Assembly: GCA_938033975.1 (NCBI GenBank)
Contig: CALHKJ010000120.1
Span: 1 to 5,247 of the forward strand
Length of the DNA: 5,247 nt
DNA from: an uncultured Saprospiraceae bacterium
GTDB taxonomy: Bacteria > Bacteroidota > Bacteroidia > Chitinophagales > Saprospiraceae
Reading direction: 5' to 3'
Part shown: positions 1 through 5,247 of the stretch, piece by piece
How the letters are laid out: the number at the start of each line of letters is the position of its first letter
How positions within the stretch are numbered: the first letter of the stretch is position 1
Position numbers and translations under genes: made by a program
The notes under the pieces: model-generated
Told to the model about the DNA's origin: nothing
Database searches by the model: none
What the model saw: the letters and a program-made list of their open reading frames with translations, nothing else

Positions 1-62
1 GCAGCTTCCTCAGCAGCTGTTCTCGAAAAAAATAATATGGCAGTATCTGCCCGATTAATCAT
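1..62 (-). CDS. N-terminal fragment of a leftward gene, possibly a DUF2064/TIGR04282-type glycosyltransferase-like protein
   Basis: On the minus strand an ATG at 62-60 opens a frame that runs to the window edge without a stop (20 codons plus two bases). The peptide begins MINRADTAILFF and continues SRTAAEEA. A polar start, a hydrophobic beta-strand-like stretch (TAILFF) and then a charged Ala/Glu helix resemble the N-terminus of small nucleotide-diphospho-sugar-transferase-like proteins of the DUF2064/TIGR04282 group in Bacteroidota, where a strand of the ILFF type opens the fold. That family link rests on memory of about 15 residues and is tentative. The gene would diverge from alkB across a 177-bp spacer. 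There is no clear ribosome-binding site, which is usual for this phylum. The plus-strand reading of the same bases lacks any family-like pattern, so the minus reading is preferred. Confidence 0.42.
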   Translation of the reverse strand, partial: MINRADTAILFFSRTAAEEA

Positions 63-128
63 TTTGACTCTTTTAAGCTTAAATCCAACTATAAATGTAT
101 TAAATATCTAATGCATTTTTGGTCTATC

Positions 129-139
129 TCATGACATGA
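129..139. repeat. Perfect short inverted repeat in the divergent spacer upstream of alkB
   Basis: TCATG-A-CATGA is a perfect 5-bp inverted repeat around one central base. It does not extend outward: the next flanking bases do not pair. It lies about 100 bp before the alkB start and about 70 bp before the leftward start at 62, so it could be a dimeric regulator's half-sites for either gene. A 5-bp arm can easily arise by chance, so an operator role is only a suggestion. Confidence 0.22.
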
Positions 140-159
140 ACAAATAAAGTCTGTCTGTA

Positions 160-169
160 ATTTCGAAAT
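160..169. repeat. 10-bp perfect palindrome in the alkB upstream spacer
   Basis: ATTTCGAAAT is a perfect palindrome located 70 bp before the alkB GTG. The surrounding bases TAATTTCG (158-165) also match the Bacteroidota -7 consensus TAnnTTTG at seven of eight positions, but no TTG lies at the proper distance upstream, so I do not call a promoter. An operator is possible but unproven. Confidence 0.22.
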
Positions 170-239
170 CGAGTATAATAAGACAAAAAACTGCCTGGTA
201 ATGCTCCTAAGTACAGTGAATATTTTATATTTTTAAATT

Positions 240-1283
240 GTGAAATTATCAGACTTAAAATATTTTGCTGCATTTATATTACCGATTTGTGCCTATTTCA
301 GTATTGTACAAACTGGAGCTTGGTCCTTTCTTAATGTCATCGTAGCATTTGGACTTTTACCAGCTCTAGAAATGATTCTTCCTTTAAAACCTGAAAATCT
401 TTCAGAGGAAGAAGCTTCAATGAAAAATACGCAAAAGTTTTTCGATTACCTATTGTATATAAATGTTCCAATTATAGCCTTTCTAATCTACACATTTTTT
501 ACAAGGATGCCACTTTTCAACGGCTGGATTGATTGGATAGGTAATACTGCTTCTTTGGGAATAATACTTTCCACCAATGGAATAAATGTAGCACATGAGT
601 TAGGGCATAAAAAATCAAAACTCGCAAGATTTGCAGCAAAGATTCTTTTGCTTCCTAGTCATTATATGCATTTTATAATAGAACATAATCTAGGTCATCA
701 CCTGAATGTTTCCACACCTGAAGACCCAGCAACTTCTAGAAAGGGAGAAAATATATACTTCTTCTGGTTCAGATCAACATACCAATCATACGTCAGTGCT
801 TGGAATATTGAAAATAAAATTCAAAAGAAGAAGGGACGAGGAGTTTTAAGTCTGCAAAATCGAATGATCCAATTCTCCATTATTCATCTGCTGTATTTAG
901 GACTCATTTATTTCTATTTCGGAACAACTGGTTTAGTATCAGCTTTGGTATTTGGTACGATTTCATTTCTTCTCCTTGAGTCAATAAATTATGTCGAACA
1001 TTATGGCTTGATGCGTCAAAAGAAAGCCAATGGAAAGTATGAAGTGGTGACACACAAACATTCTTGGAATTCTGATCATCAATTGGGAAGAATTATGTTG
1101 TATGAATTGACAAGACATTCAGACCACCATGCCAAGTCAATGAAGAAATTCCAAGTATTAGATAGTCATGCAGATAGCCCAACATTGCCTCTAGGTTATC
1201 CCGGTTCCATCTTATTGAGTATGCTCCCTCCACTTTGGTTCAAAATCATGAACCAAAAAGTCGAGTATTGGACTGCTGCTTAA
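240..1283 (+). CDS. alkB: Alkane 1-monooxygenase, integral-membrane non-heme diiron hydroxylase
   Basis: This enzyme hydroxylates the terminal methyl of medium-chain alkanes to 1-alkanols in the inner membrane, taking electrons from rubredoxin and its reductase. The 347-residue protein shows the AlkB/fatty-acid-hydroxylase histidine boxes in order: HELGHKK (119-125), EHNLGHH (148-154), NYVEHYG (250-256) and RHSDHHA (292-298), plus HSWNSDH (274-280). Hydrophobic segments lie near 10-46, 68-88, 103-117, 131-144 and 210-250. The family's C-terminal Pro-rich part (LPLGYPG, MLPPLW) is present, so the gene is complete; it is shorter than the classic 401-residue Pseudomonas enzyme and carries no fused rubredoxin. 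The third box reads LTRHSDHHA, where LQRHSDHHA is usual. The start is GTG: an in-frame TAA at 234-236 excludes an earlier start, and the next ATG would remove the first membrane segments. No Shine-Dalgarno is seen. Its stop overlaps that of convergent mqnE. Substrate range cannot be read from sequence; related xylene or fatty-acyl hydroxylase activity is the main alternative. Confidence 0.93.
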   Translation: MKLSDLKYFAAFILPICAYFSIVQTGAWSFLNVIVAFGLLPALEMILPLKPENLSEEEASMKNTQKFFDYLLYINVPIIAFLIYTFFTRMPLFNGWIDWIGNTASLGIILSTNGINVAHELGHKKSKLARFAAKILLLPSHYMHFIIEHNLGHHLNVSTPEDPATSRKGENIYFFWFRSTYQSYVSAWNIENKIQKKKGRGVLSLQNRMIQFSIIHLLYLGLIYFYFGTTGLVSALVFGTISFLLLESINYVEHYGLMRQKKANGKYEVVTHKHSWNSDHQLGRIMLYELTRHSDHHAKSMKKFQVLDSHADSPTLPLGYPGSILLSMLPPLWFKIMNQKVEYWTAA

Positions 1284-2476
1284 TTGTTAATGACAGGTAA
1301 TTGTAAATAGCCTCTGAATTCTTTTTCACTTTCAAAGACAACATCTTTAAAGTCAGTTACAACATTGTAAAGTGTGTCCCTTTCAATGGCATGGCGATTT
1401 ACACGTCTGATCATCTGCACCAATTGTTCTGTGCTCAAAGCAGGATTTTGTTCTTCTGAACCGGCCATCGTATAAATTTTAGTAGTATCATCAATTGTTC
1501 CATCGAGATCATCCACTCCAAACGAAAGAGATAGTTGTGCAGTCTCTCTGCCTATCATCGGCCAGTAAGCTTTGATATGTTTGAAGTTGTCTAAATAGAT
1601 TCTGGCGATAGCATAGTTTTTCAAATCTTCAACAATTACTGTTTCAGGAAGGTGTGAAAGTTGATTCCCTTTATTCCTAAATTTTAAAGGAATGAAAGTT
1701 TGAAATCCACCTGTTTCGTCTTGCAGTTCTCGGAGCTGTCTCATATGATCAACTCTATGAGTATAATTTTCAATATGCCCATATAGCATTGTGGCATTTG
1801 ATCGACCTCCTAGCTTATGCCAAATTCTATGAATTTCTAGCCACTGATCACCACTGCATTTTCCACCAGCAATTTGATCTCTTACTTCTGGATGAAAAAT
1901 CTCAGCTCCACCTCCTGGCATTGAATCCAAGCCAGCTTCTTTCATGGCCTTCATACCCTCTTGGTAAGACATTTTAGCCTTTTTGAAAATATAGTGGTAT
2001 TCAACTGGGGTTAGCGCTTTGATATGCAGCTCCGGTCTGTGCTTCTTAATTGATTGGAAAAGTTCAGCATAAAAAGGTACATCATATTGTGGCAAAACTC
2101 CACCAACGATATGAACTTCCGTTACTGGCTGATTATCATATCCTTTGACAATCTCCATCATGTCTTCAATAGAATACTCCCAGCCCTCTTCTCTTTTCTT
2201 AATCAATCTACTGTAAGAACAAAAAGTACAGGTATAAAGACAAACATTTGTTGGTTCCATATGGAAGTTCCGATTAAAATATGTATTATCTCCATGTTTT
2301 GATTCACGAATATAGTTGGCCAATATCCCCAATTCAGCTAAAGAGGCATTTTCATACAAATACATCGCATCTTCATCAGTGATTCTCTTTTCAGAAAAGA
2401 CCTTTTCAGCGATAGCCTGTAGTTCAGCACTTCCCTTTCCTGCTATTATTTGCTCAATTTTATTGCTATTTGCCAT
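1280..2476 (-). CDS. mqnE: Aminofutalosine synthase, radical SAM enzyme of the futalosine menaquinone pathway
   Basis: MqnE joins a SAM-derived adenosyl radical to 3-[(1-carboxyvinyl)oxy]benzoate, giving aminofutalosine, an early step of menaquinone synthesis by the futalosine route. It is a cytoplasmic [4Fe-4S] enzyme. The 398-residue protein carries the radical-SAM CxxxCxxC cluster motif at C79, C83 and C86 (NVCLYTCTFCSYSR), then VHIVGGVLP (121-129), the SMPGGGAEIF block (185-194), SNATMLYGHIE (226-236), HRVDHM (240-245) and LQDETGGFQTFIPL (251-264). The sister enzyme MqnC shares the fold, but the IHR, SNATMLYGH and HRVDH wording and the FIPLKF ending favour MqnE. The length is near the family norm or slightly long, with about 15 extra residues at the C-terminus. 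The ATG at 2476-2474 follows an A/T-rich leader without a Shine-Dalgarno. It stands alone here: mqnA, mqnB, mqnC and mqnD are absent. A candidate promoter lies at 2540-2570. Confidence 0.92.
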   Translation of the reverse strand: MANSNKIEQIIAGKGSAELQAIAEKVFSEKRITDEDAMYLYENASLAELGILANYIRESKHGDNTYFNRNFHMEPTNVCLYTCTFCSYSRLIKKREEGWEYSIEDMMEIVKGYDNQPVTEVHIVGGVLPQYDVPFYAELFQSIKKHRPELHIKALTPVEYHYIFKKAKMSYQEGMKAMKEAGLDSMPGGGAEIFHPEVRDQIAGGKCSGDQWLEIHRIWHKLGGRSNATMLYGHIENYTHRVDHMRQLRELQDETGGFQTFIPLKFRNKGNQLSHLPETVIVEDLKNYAIARIYLDNFKHIKAYWPMIGRETAQLSLSFGVDDLDGTIDDTTKIYTMAGSEEQNPALSTEQLVQMIRRVNRHAIERDTLYNVVTDFKDVVFESEKEFRGYLQLPVINN

Positions 2477-2539
2477 TTAAATTGTTGTTGGATGTTAGGC
2501 TTTATTACACTTCCGTAAATATGTATACTTTTATTAGAC

Positions 2540-2570
2540 CAAATATCTTAAAAAGCATCAAACTTGCCAA
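2540..2570 (-). promoter_or_regulatory. Candidate Bacteroidota-type sigma-A promoter for mqnE
   Basis: Read on the minus strand, a TTG (-33 element, 2570-2568) is followed after 20 bp by GATATTTG (2547-2540), which matches the Bacteroidota -7 consensus TAnnTTTG at seven of eight positions. Transcription would begin near 2533, leaving a leader of about 57 nt before the mqnE ATG. The spacing agrees with the known 19-21 bp, but the region is A/T-rich, so a chance match is possible. The element sits in the 127-bp spacer shared with the divergent glycosyltransferase gene, for which I see no comparable promoter. Confidence 0.35.
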
Positions 2571-2603
2571 TATTTAAACAAGCTAAGCCATCTTAAGTTC
2601 AAT

Positions 2604-3518
2604 TTGATAAAACAATTAAAACATACCAAAAAGCTATCAATCTTGATCCCGGTTTACAATTTCAATGTTGTTGACCTCGTCAAGAAGTTGTACAAACAGT
2701 GCCAGAAATTAAATCTTGAATTTGAACTTCTGGTTTTTGATGATGGATCTCAGGAAAAATACAAAGAAAAAAATAGAGCGCTCAATGGATTGTTTGGTGT
2801 AAACTACATGGAAATGAGTGAAAACTTAGGTCGATCCAAAATTAGAAATTGGCTTATCAAAAGTGCATTGTATGACTATGTTCTTATGCTGGATTGTGAC
2901 TCAAAAGTAAACAACAAAGATTTTATTGAAAATTATCTTGTTGCACTTGAGCCAAATTGTATCGTCAATGGTGGTAGAATATATGAAAAGAAAGCACCTA
3001 AGGCTAAGAGCAAATATCTCCATTGGCTGTATGGCACGAAGGTAGAAAGTAAATCTAGTAAGCTTAGGACAAAGAACCCAATGATCTATTTTCACTCAAA
3101 TAATTTTGCTGCTGAAAGAAAGACCCTTACCAAATTTCCATTCAATGAAAAAGTTGAAGGTTATGGATATGAAGATCTTCTTTTTGCTCAAAATCTACTC
3201 GACCACAAATTTAAAATAAAACACATTAACAATTCTGTCATCCATTTAGGGCTTGAGAAAAATGCTAGCTTTCTTGAAAAGAACTTGAGTGCAATTTCCA
3301 ATTTGGTAAAGCTTAAAAAAGATGGACATTATCTGAATACAAATCTTGAACAAAAAGTATTTGTTCTTAAAGATTGGAGCTTGGATAAAATTGTGTGGAA
3401 ATTTATAGATAAAAGGAAAGACGCATTTAAAGAAAATCTATTAAGTGAAAAGCCTTCATTAATAAAATTTCAATTATTGAAATTGCATCGATATTTGAAG
3501 GAAGTCGGATATAATTAG
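2604..3518 (+). CDS. Family 2 glycosyltransferase (GT-A fold)
   Basis: This is a predicted cytoplasmic or membrane-associated enzyme that moves a sugar from a nucleotide-sugar to a glycan acceptor; donor and acceptor cannot be inferred. The 304-residue protein opens with the GT2 strand LSILIPVYNF (11-20), followed by the nucleotide-binding DDG (46-48), the ENLGRSKIRN segment (73-82) and the metal-binding DxD-type motif LDCDS (96-100). Further on are the acceptor-side block FHSNNFAA (163-170), the GYGYED motif (186-191) typical of the C-terminal half of galactosyltransferase-like GT2 enzymes, and HINNSVIHLGLEKN (207-220). There is no transmembrane segment. Start: the frame is open back to a TAG at 2535-2537 but offers only TTG at 2604, which places the catalytic strand close to the N-terminus as is normal. 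The protein is rich in Lys and Asn. It stands alone, without polymerase, flippase or other transferase genes, so it is not part of a visible polysaccharide cluster. A similar architecture is common in Bacteroidota. Confidence 0.85.
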   Translation: MIKQLKHTKKLSILIPVYNFNVVDLVKKLYKQCQKLNLEFELLVFDDGSQEKYKEKNRALNGLFGVNYMEMSENLGRSKIRNWLIKSALYDYVLMLDCDSKVNNKDFIENYLVALEPNCIVNGGRIYEKKAPKAKSKYLHWLYGTKVESKSSKLRTKNPMIYFHSNNFAAERKTLTKFPFNEKVEGYGYEDLLFAQNLLDHKFKIKHINNSVIHLGLEKNASFLEKNLSAISNLVKLKKDGHYLNTNLEQKVFVLKDWSLDKIVWKFIDKRKDAFKENLLSEKPSLIKFQLLKLHRYLKEVGYN

Positions 3519-3630
3519 AGCTCCAAAATCGCGGAACCCCATTATTTTGAATCCAAAAAAAGATTAACCTTATCAGATATGTTATTATACAAGTTATTCA
3601 TAATACTCAAAGTGAATATTTGTATTTTTA

Positions 3631-3645
3631 GGTAGAACAACTACC
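3631..3645 (+). promoter_or_regulatory. Small inverted repeat (possible RNA hairpin) abutting the start codon of the leucine-rich gene
   Basis: GGTAG-AACAA-CTACC is a perfect 5-bp inverted repeat with a 5-nt loop, and its last base is immediately before the ATG at 3646. In RNA it would form a short stem, three of its five pairs G-C, exactly where the ribosome binds. A weaker flanking pairing between TATTTTT (3623-3629) and the A-rich first codons could lengthen it across an internal loop. A role in translation control is inferred only; a 5-bp stem may be chance. Confidence 0.3.
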
Positions 3646-4956
3646 ATGATAAAAAAAATACAACTTCTAAGTCTTTGGATGCTATTAGGAAACATCTCCC
3701 TAATTGCCCAAAATTGCAACCAAAACATTTTCCTCAATACGCAGGCTGAAATTGATGCTTTTTCGGTAACATATCCGGGTTGCACTCAATTTATGGGCTC
3801 TATTTCTATTGTTGGTGCAACACCAACTGAGATTACTGACCTATCGGGATTAAATCAACTCACATCCATTCAAGGAAACTTGAGTATTAGTGATAATGTT
3901 AGTCTAAGCAGTTTGAATGGACTTCATAATATCACCTCAATCGGCGGGGATCTCTATCTTCAAGAATTGGCTGGACTTTCAAATTTCAATGGCTTGAACT
4001 CAGTTACTTCTGTGGGGGGCATCATGCGCATTCGGAATAATCCTGACCTACTCAATCTTTTGGGCCTTGAAAATTTGGCAACAGTAGGTTCCATCTTTTC
4101 CATTCAAGACAATGACTCACTGAAGGACATTAATGATCTTTCTTCATTGACATTTATTGGTAATAGCTTTGTTATTTTCGATTGCCCTTCAATTGTAAGT
4201 TTTTCTGGTGTAAACAATTTAGTAGATGTTGGAAATAATTTTGAAATTGGTGGAGGAATGGATGCTCTTGCAAGTATATCTGGCTTTCAATCATTACAAA
4301 TAATTGAAGGAGATTTACGCATAGGGGGAATAGTACTGCAATCTATAACTGGCATGAATAGTCTATCTTCTGCTGATTATTTTTATTTAGAAAACAATCC
4401 CATTTTGACAGACATTTCAGGGTTTTCAGGATTAGCTTCAGTTTTTGGAACTCTCACAATTCGAAACAATACAGTTTTAAACGACCTCACTCCACTAAGC
4501 AATTTAACAAGTGTAGGAATTCAAGTCATTATTAATAACAATGATAGCCTGCAAAGTTTAGATGGCTTAGATAATATTGAATTGCAATCTAATAACTCGA
4601 ATTTTATTGGAATTTACAACAACCCCATGTTGTCGATTTGCAATCAGGCATTCTTTTGTTCTCATCTTGCAAGCGGAGTCTCTAGAAATATTTTTAACAA
4701 TGCATCAGGCTGCAATTCAGACTCAGAAATCATAGCTCTTTGCGACCCAAGCTTGTTCGCTTGTCATGGAGTAGATTTGATGATTAATAATATTTTTAAT
4801 CCAATATATAGAGCATTCAATTCTATCACATCAGGCGGTGAAGTATATGGAAATCGGACTTTTACGGCTGGAAATATCATTAGCCTTGACAATCATTTTA
4901 CTGTTCACCCTGGTGCAGAATTTGAGGCGATCATTCAAACATGTGATAACAACTAG
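3646..4956 (+). CDS. Secreted receptor-L-type leucine-rich repeat protein with a C-terminal 3-coathanger-like module
   Basis: This is an exported protein of 436 residues with unknown ligand. A signal peptide covers residues 1-21: MIKK, a hydrophobic core LLSLWMLLG, then SLIA before Q22. It is not a lipoprotein, since no lipobox Cys is present. C24 and C46 bracket a likely N-terminal cap. Residues 51-313 hold about eleven 22-26-residue repeats of the form GxLxIxxNxxLxxLxGLxxLTSIG, a pattern of the receptor L-domain and related leucine-rich folds. A cysteine-bearing end cap follows (CNQAFFC at 332-338, GCNSDSEIIALC at 355-366), known from many Bacteroidota proteins of this kind. The last 60 residues (ITSGGEVYGNRTF, AGNIISL, HPGAEFEA, ending C433) fit the short beta-rich 3-coathanger-like C-terminal module that ends with a Cys. 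A classical type IX sorting domain is not recognised. The ATG at 3646 is fixed by the signal peptide. Function is probably binding or adhesion at the cell surface, by inference. Confidence 0.85.
   Translation: MIKKIQLLSLWMLLGNISLIAQNCNQNIFLNTQAEIDAFSVTYPGCTQFMGSISIVGATPTEITDLSGLNQLTSIQGNLSISDNVSLSSLNGLHNITSIGGDLYLQELAGLSNFNGLNSVTSVGGIMRIRNNPDLLNLLGLENLATVGSIFSIQDNDSLKDINDLSSLTFIGNSFVIFDCPSIVSFSGVNNLVDVGNNFEIGGGMDALASISGFQSLQIIEGDLRIGGIVLQSITGMNSLSSADYFYLENNPILTDISGFSGLASVFGTLTIRNNTVLNDLTPLSNLTSVGIQVIINNNDSLQSLDGLDNIELQSNNSNFIGIYNNPMLSICNQAFFCSHLASGVSRNIFNNASGCNSDSEIIALCDPSLFACHGVDLMINNIFNPIYRAFNSITSGGEVYGNRTFTAGNIISLDNHFTVHPGAEFEAIIQTCDNN
3796..4584 (+). repeat. Tandem leucine-rich repeats coded in about 72-bp steps
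   Basis: Residues 51-313 of the exported protein can be laid out as successive units beginning at residues 51, 77, 101, 125, 149, 173, 197, 222, 245, 268 and 292. Six of the units are exactly 24 residues (72 bp); the units starting at 197, 222 and 245 are 25, 23 and 23 residues. The repetition is at protein level: the best-conserved positions are the GxLxI strand, the Asn in the turn and GL with TSIG. The DNA copies are clearly diverged, so this is old duplication and not a recent unstable array. Confidence 0.75.
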
Positions 4957-5003
4957 CTAGGCCCACTAAACATAAAATAATTGGGAGTGTTATTCTGAGG
5001 ACA

Positions 5004-5247
5004 TCAATTAGATTCGCTTCCTACCCTATCTTTTACACTTAAGATAAAGCCAACATTGAAGACATTCTTTATTTCGATAGCAGGATCTTTCTTCAGGAGC
5101 TTTCTGATTCTAGATATATAAACATCAAAACACCTTCCCATGAAATAGTCATTCTGTCCGTAGATATGTTGTACAGCTTCTTCTCTTTTGAGAATATCAT
5201 TCTTTTTAATGCACAGCAGTTTTAAGATCTCGTTTTCCTTTTTAGTC
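5004..5247 (-). CDS. C-terminal part of an OmpR/PhoB-type DNA-binding response regulator (5' end outside the window)
   Basis: Reading leftward from base 5246 gives 80 codons without interruption, ending in TGA at 5006-5004. The peptide begins TKKENEILKLL, continues REEAVQHIYGQNDYFMG (21-37) and RCFDVYISRIRKLLKKD (38-54), and ends with IEIKNVFNVGFILSV (57-71). This is the winged-helix output domain of two-component response regulators. The LTxKExEIL opening, REEA helix, DVYISRIRK recognition helix and the final GF-L wing hairpin are all seen, in the wording common in Bacteroidota (compare RprY-like proteins). The family is normally about 225-235 residues, so the receiver domain with its phosphorylated Asp lies to the right of the window. 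A Cys replaces the usual Ser after GR. Its sensor kinase and target genes cannot be told from here. It converges with the leucine-rich gene across 47 bp. Confidence 0.88.
   Translation of the reverse strand, partial: TKKENEILKLLCIKKNDILKREEAVQHIYGQNDYFMGRCFDVYISRIRKLLKKDPAIEIKNVFNVGFILSVKDRVGSESN

Noticed and set aside
1..111. Plus-strand open frame from the window edge to a TAA at 109-111 (36 codons), which could be the tail of a gene.
   Set aside because: Its residues show no recognisable pattern, and the minus-strand reading of the same bases looks like a true N-terminus. A real C-terminus cannot be fully excluded.
1789..2302. Plus-strand open frames of 62 and 82 codons lying inside mqnE.
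   Set aside because: They are antisense to a well-conserved radical SAM gene and have no protein-like motifs.
2901..3095. Minus-strand 64-codon frame inside the glycosyltransferase gene.
   Set aside because: It is antisense to conserved GT2 motifs and has no family resemblance.
3543..3608. A/T-only inverted repeats after the glycosyltransferase gene (TTTTG/CAAAA near 3545-3558; TATTAT/ATAATA near 3583-3608) as a terminator.
   Set aside because: The stems are 5-6 bp, almost entirely A-T and not followed by a proper T run, so a terminator is not supported.
3594..3622. AATATTTG at 3615-3622 as the -7 element of a promoter for the leucine-rich gene.
   Set aside because: It matches seven of eight consensus positions, but there is no TTG 19-21 bp upstream, only a TTA at a shorter spacing.
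3594..3785. Minus-strand 63-codon frame across the start of the leucine-rich gene.
   Set aside because: It overlaps the signal peptide and first cap of a convincing exported protein and has no motif of its own.
4953..4994. CTAGCTAG palindrome at the leucine-rich gene's stop and the AATAA/TTATT pair after it, as a bidirectional terminator in the convergent gap.
   Set aside because: The palindrome has no loop and overlaps the stop codon, and the second stem is short and A/T-only. No terminator can be called.

Overview
The window looks like a piece of a Bacteroidota chromosome, probably from the Cytophagales or Saprospiria side of the phylum; the exact lineage is an inference. The evidence is low G+C by eye, no Shine-Dalgarno sequences at most starts, and families typical of that phylum. 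These are a secreted receptor-L-type leucine-rich protein with a Cys-ending C-terminal module, a Bacteroidota-style family 2 glycosyltransferase, and a response-regulator output domain with Bacteroidota-type residues. The menaquinone gene present belongs to the futalosine route. I see no RNA gene, insertion sequence, CRISPR array, integrase or attachment site.

Layout, left to right. Positions 1-62 appear to hold the first 20 codons of a leftward gene cut by the window edge. A 177-bp divergent spacer with two short perfect palindromes follows. A rightward alkane 1-monooxygenase gene (alkB, 240-1283) meets a leftward aminofutalosine synthase gene (mqnE, 1280-2476) tail to tail, with their stop codons overlapping. 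A 127-bp divergent spacer holds a candidate Bacteroidota-type promoter for mqnE. Then come a rightward glycosyltransferase gene (2604-3518, TTG start), a 127-bp spacer ending in a small hairpin directly before an ATG, and a rightward gene for an exported leucine-rich protein (3646-4956). A 47-bp convergent gap leads to the C-terminal third of an OmpR/PhoB-type response regulator on the minus strand (5004-5247), not cut at its stop but cut at its 5' side.

The genes do not form an operon. Strands alternate, and the functions are unrelated: hydrocarbon oxidation, quinone synthesis, glycan synthesis, an exported repeat protein and gene regulation. AlkB needs a rubredoxin and its reductase, and MqnE needs the other Mqn enzymes; none is encoded here, so the partners must lie elsewhere. 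This reads as an ordinary chromosomal neighbourhood. I found no convincing new multi-gene system. The points most worth checking are the hairpin abutting the start of the leucine-rich gene, the palindromes upstream of alkB, the overlapping convergent stops, and a changed residue in AlkB's third histidine box.
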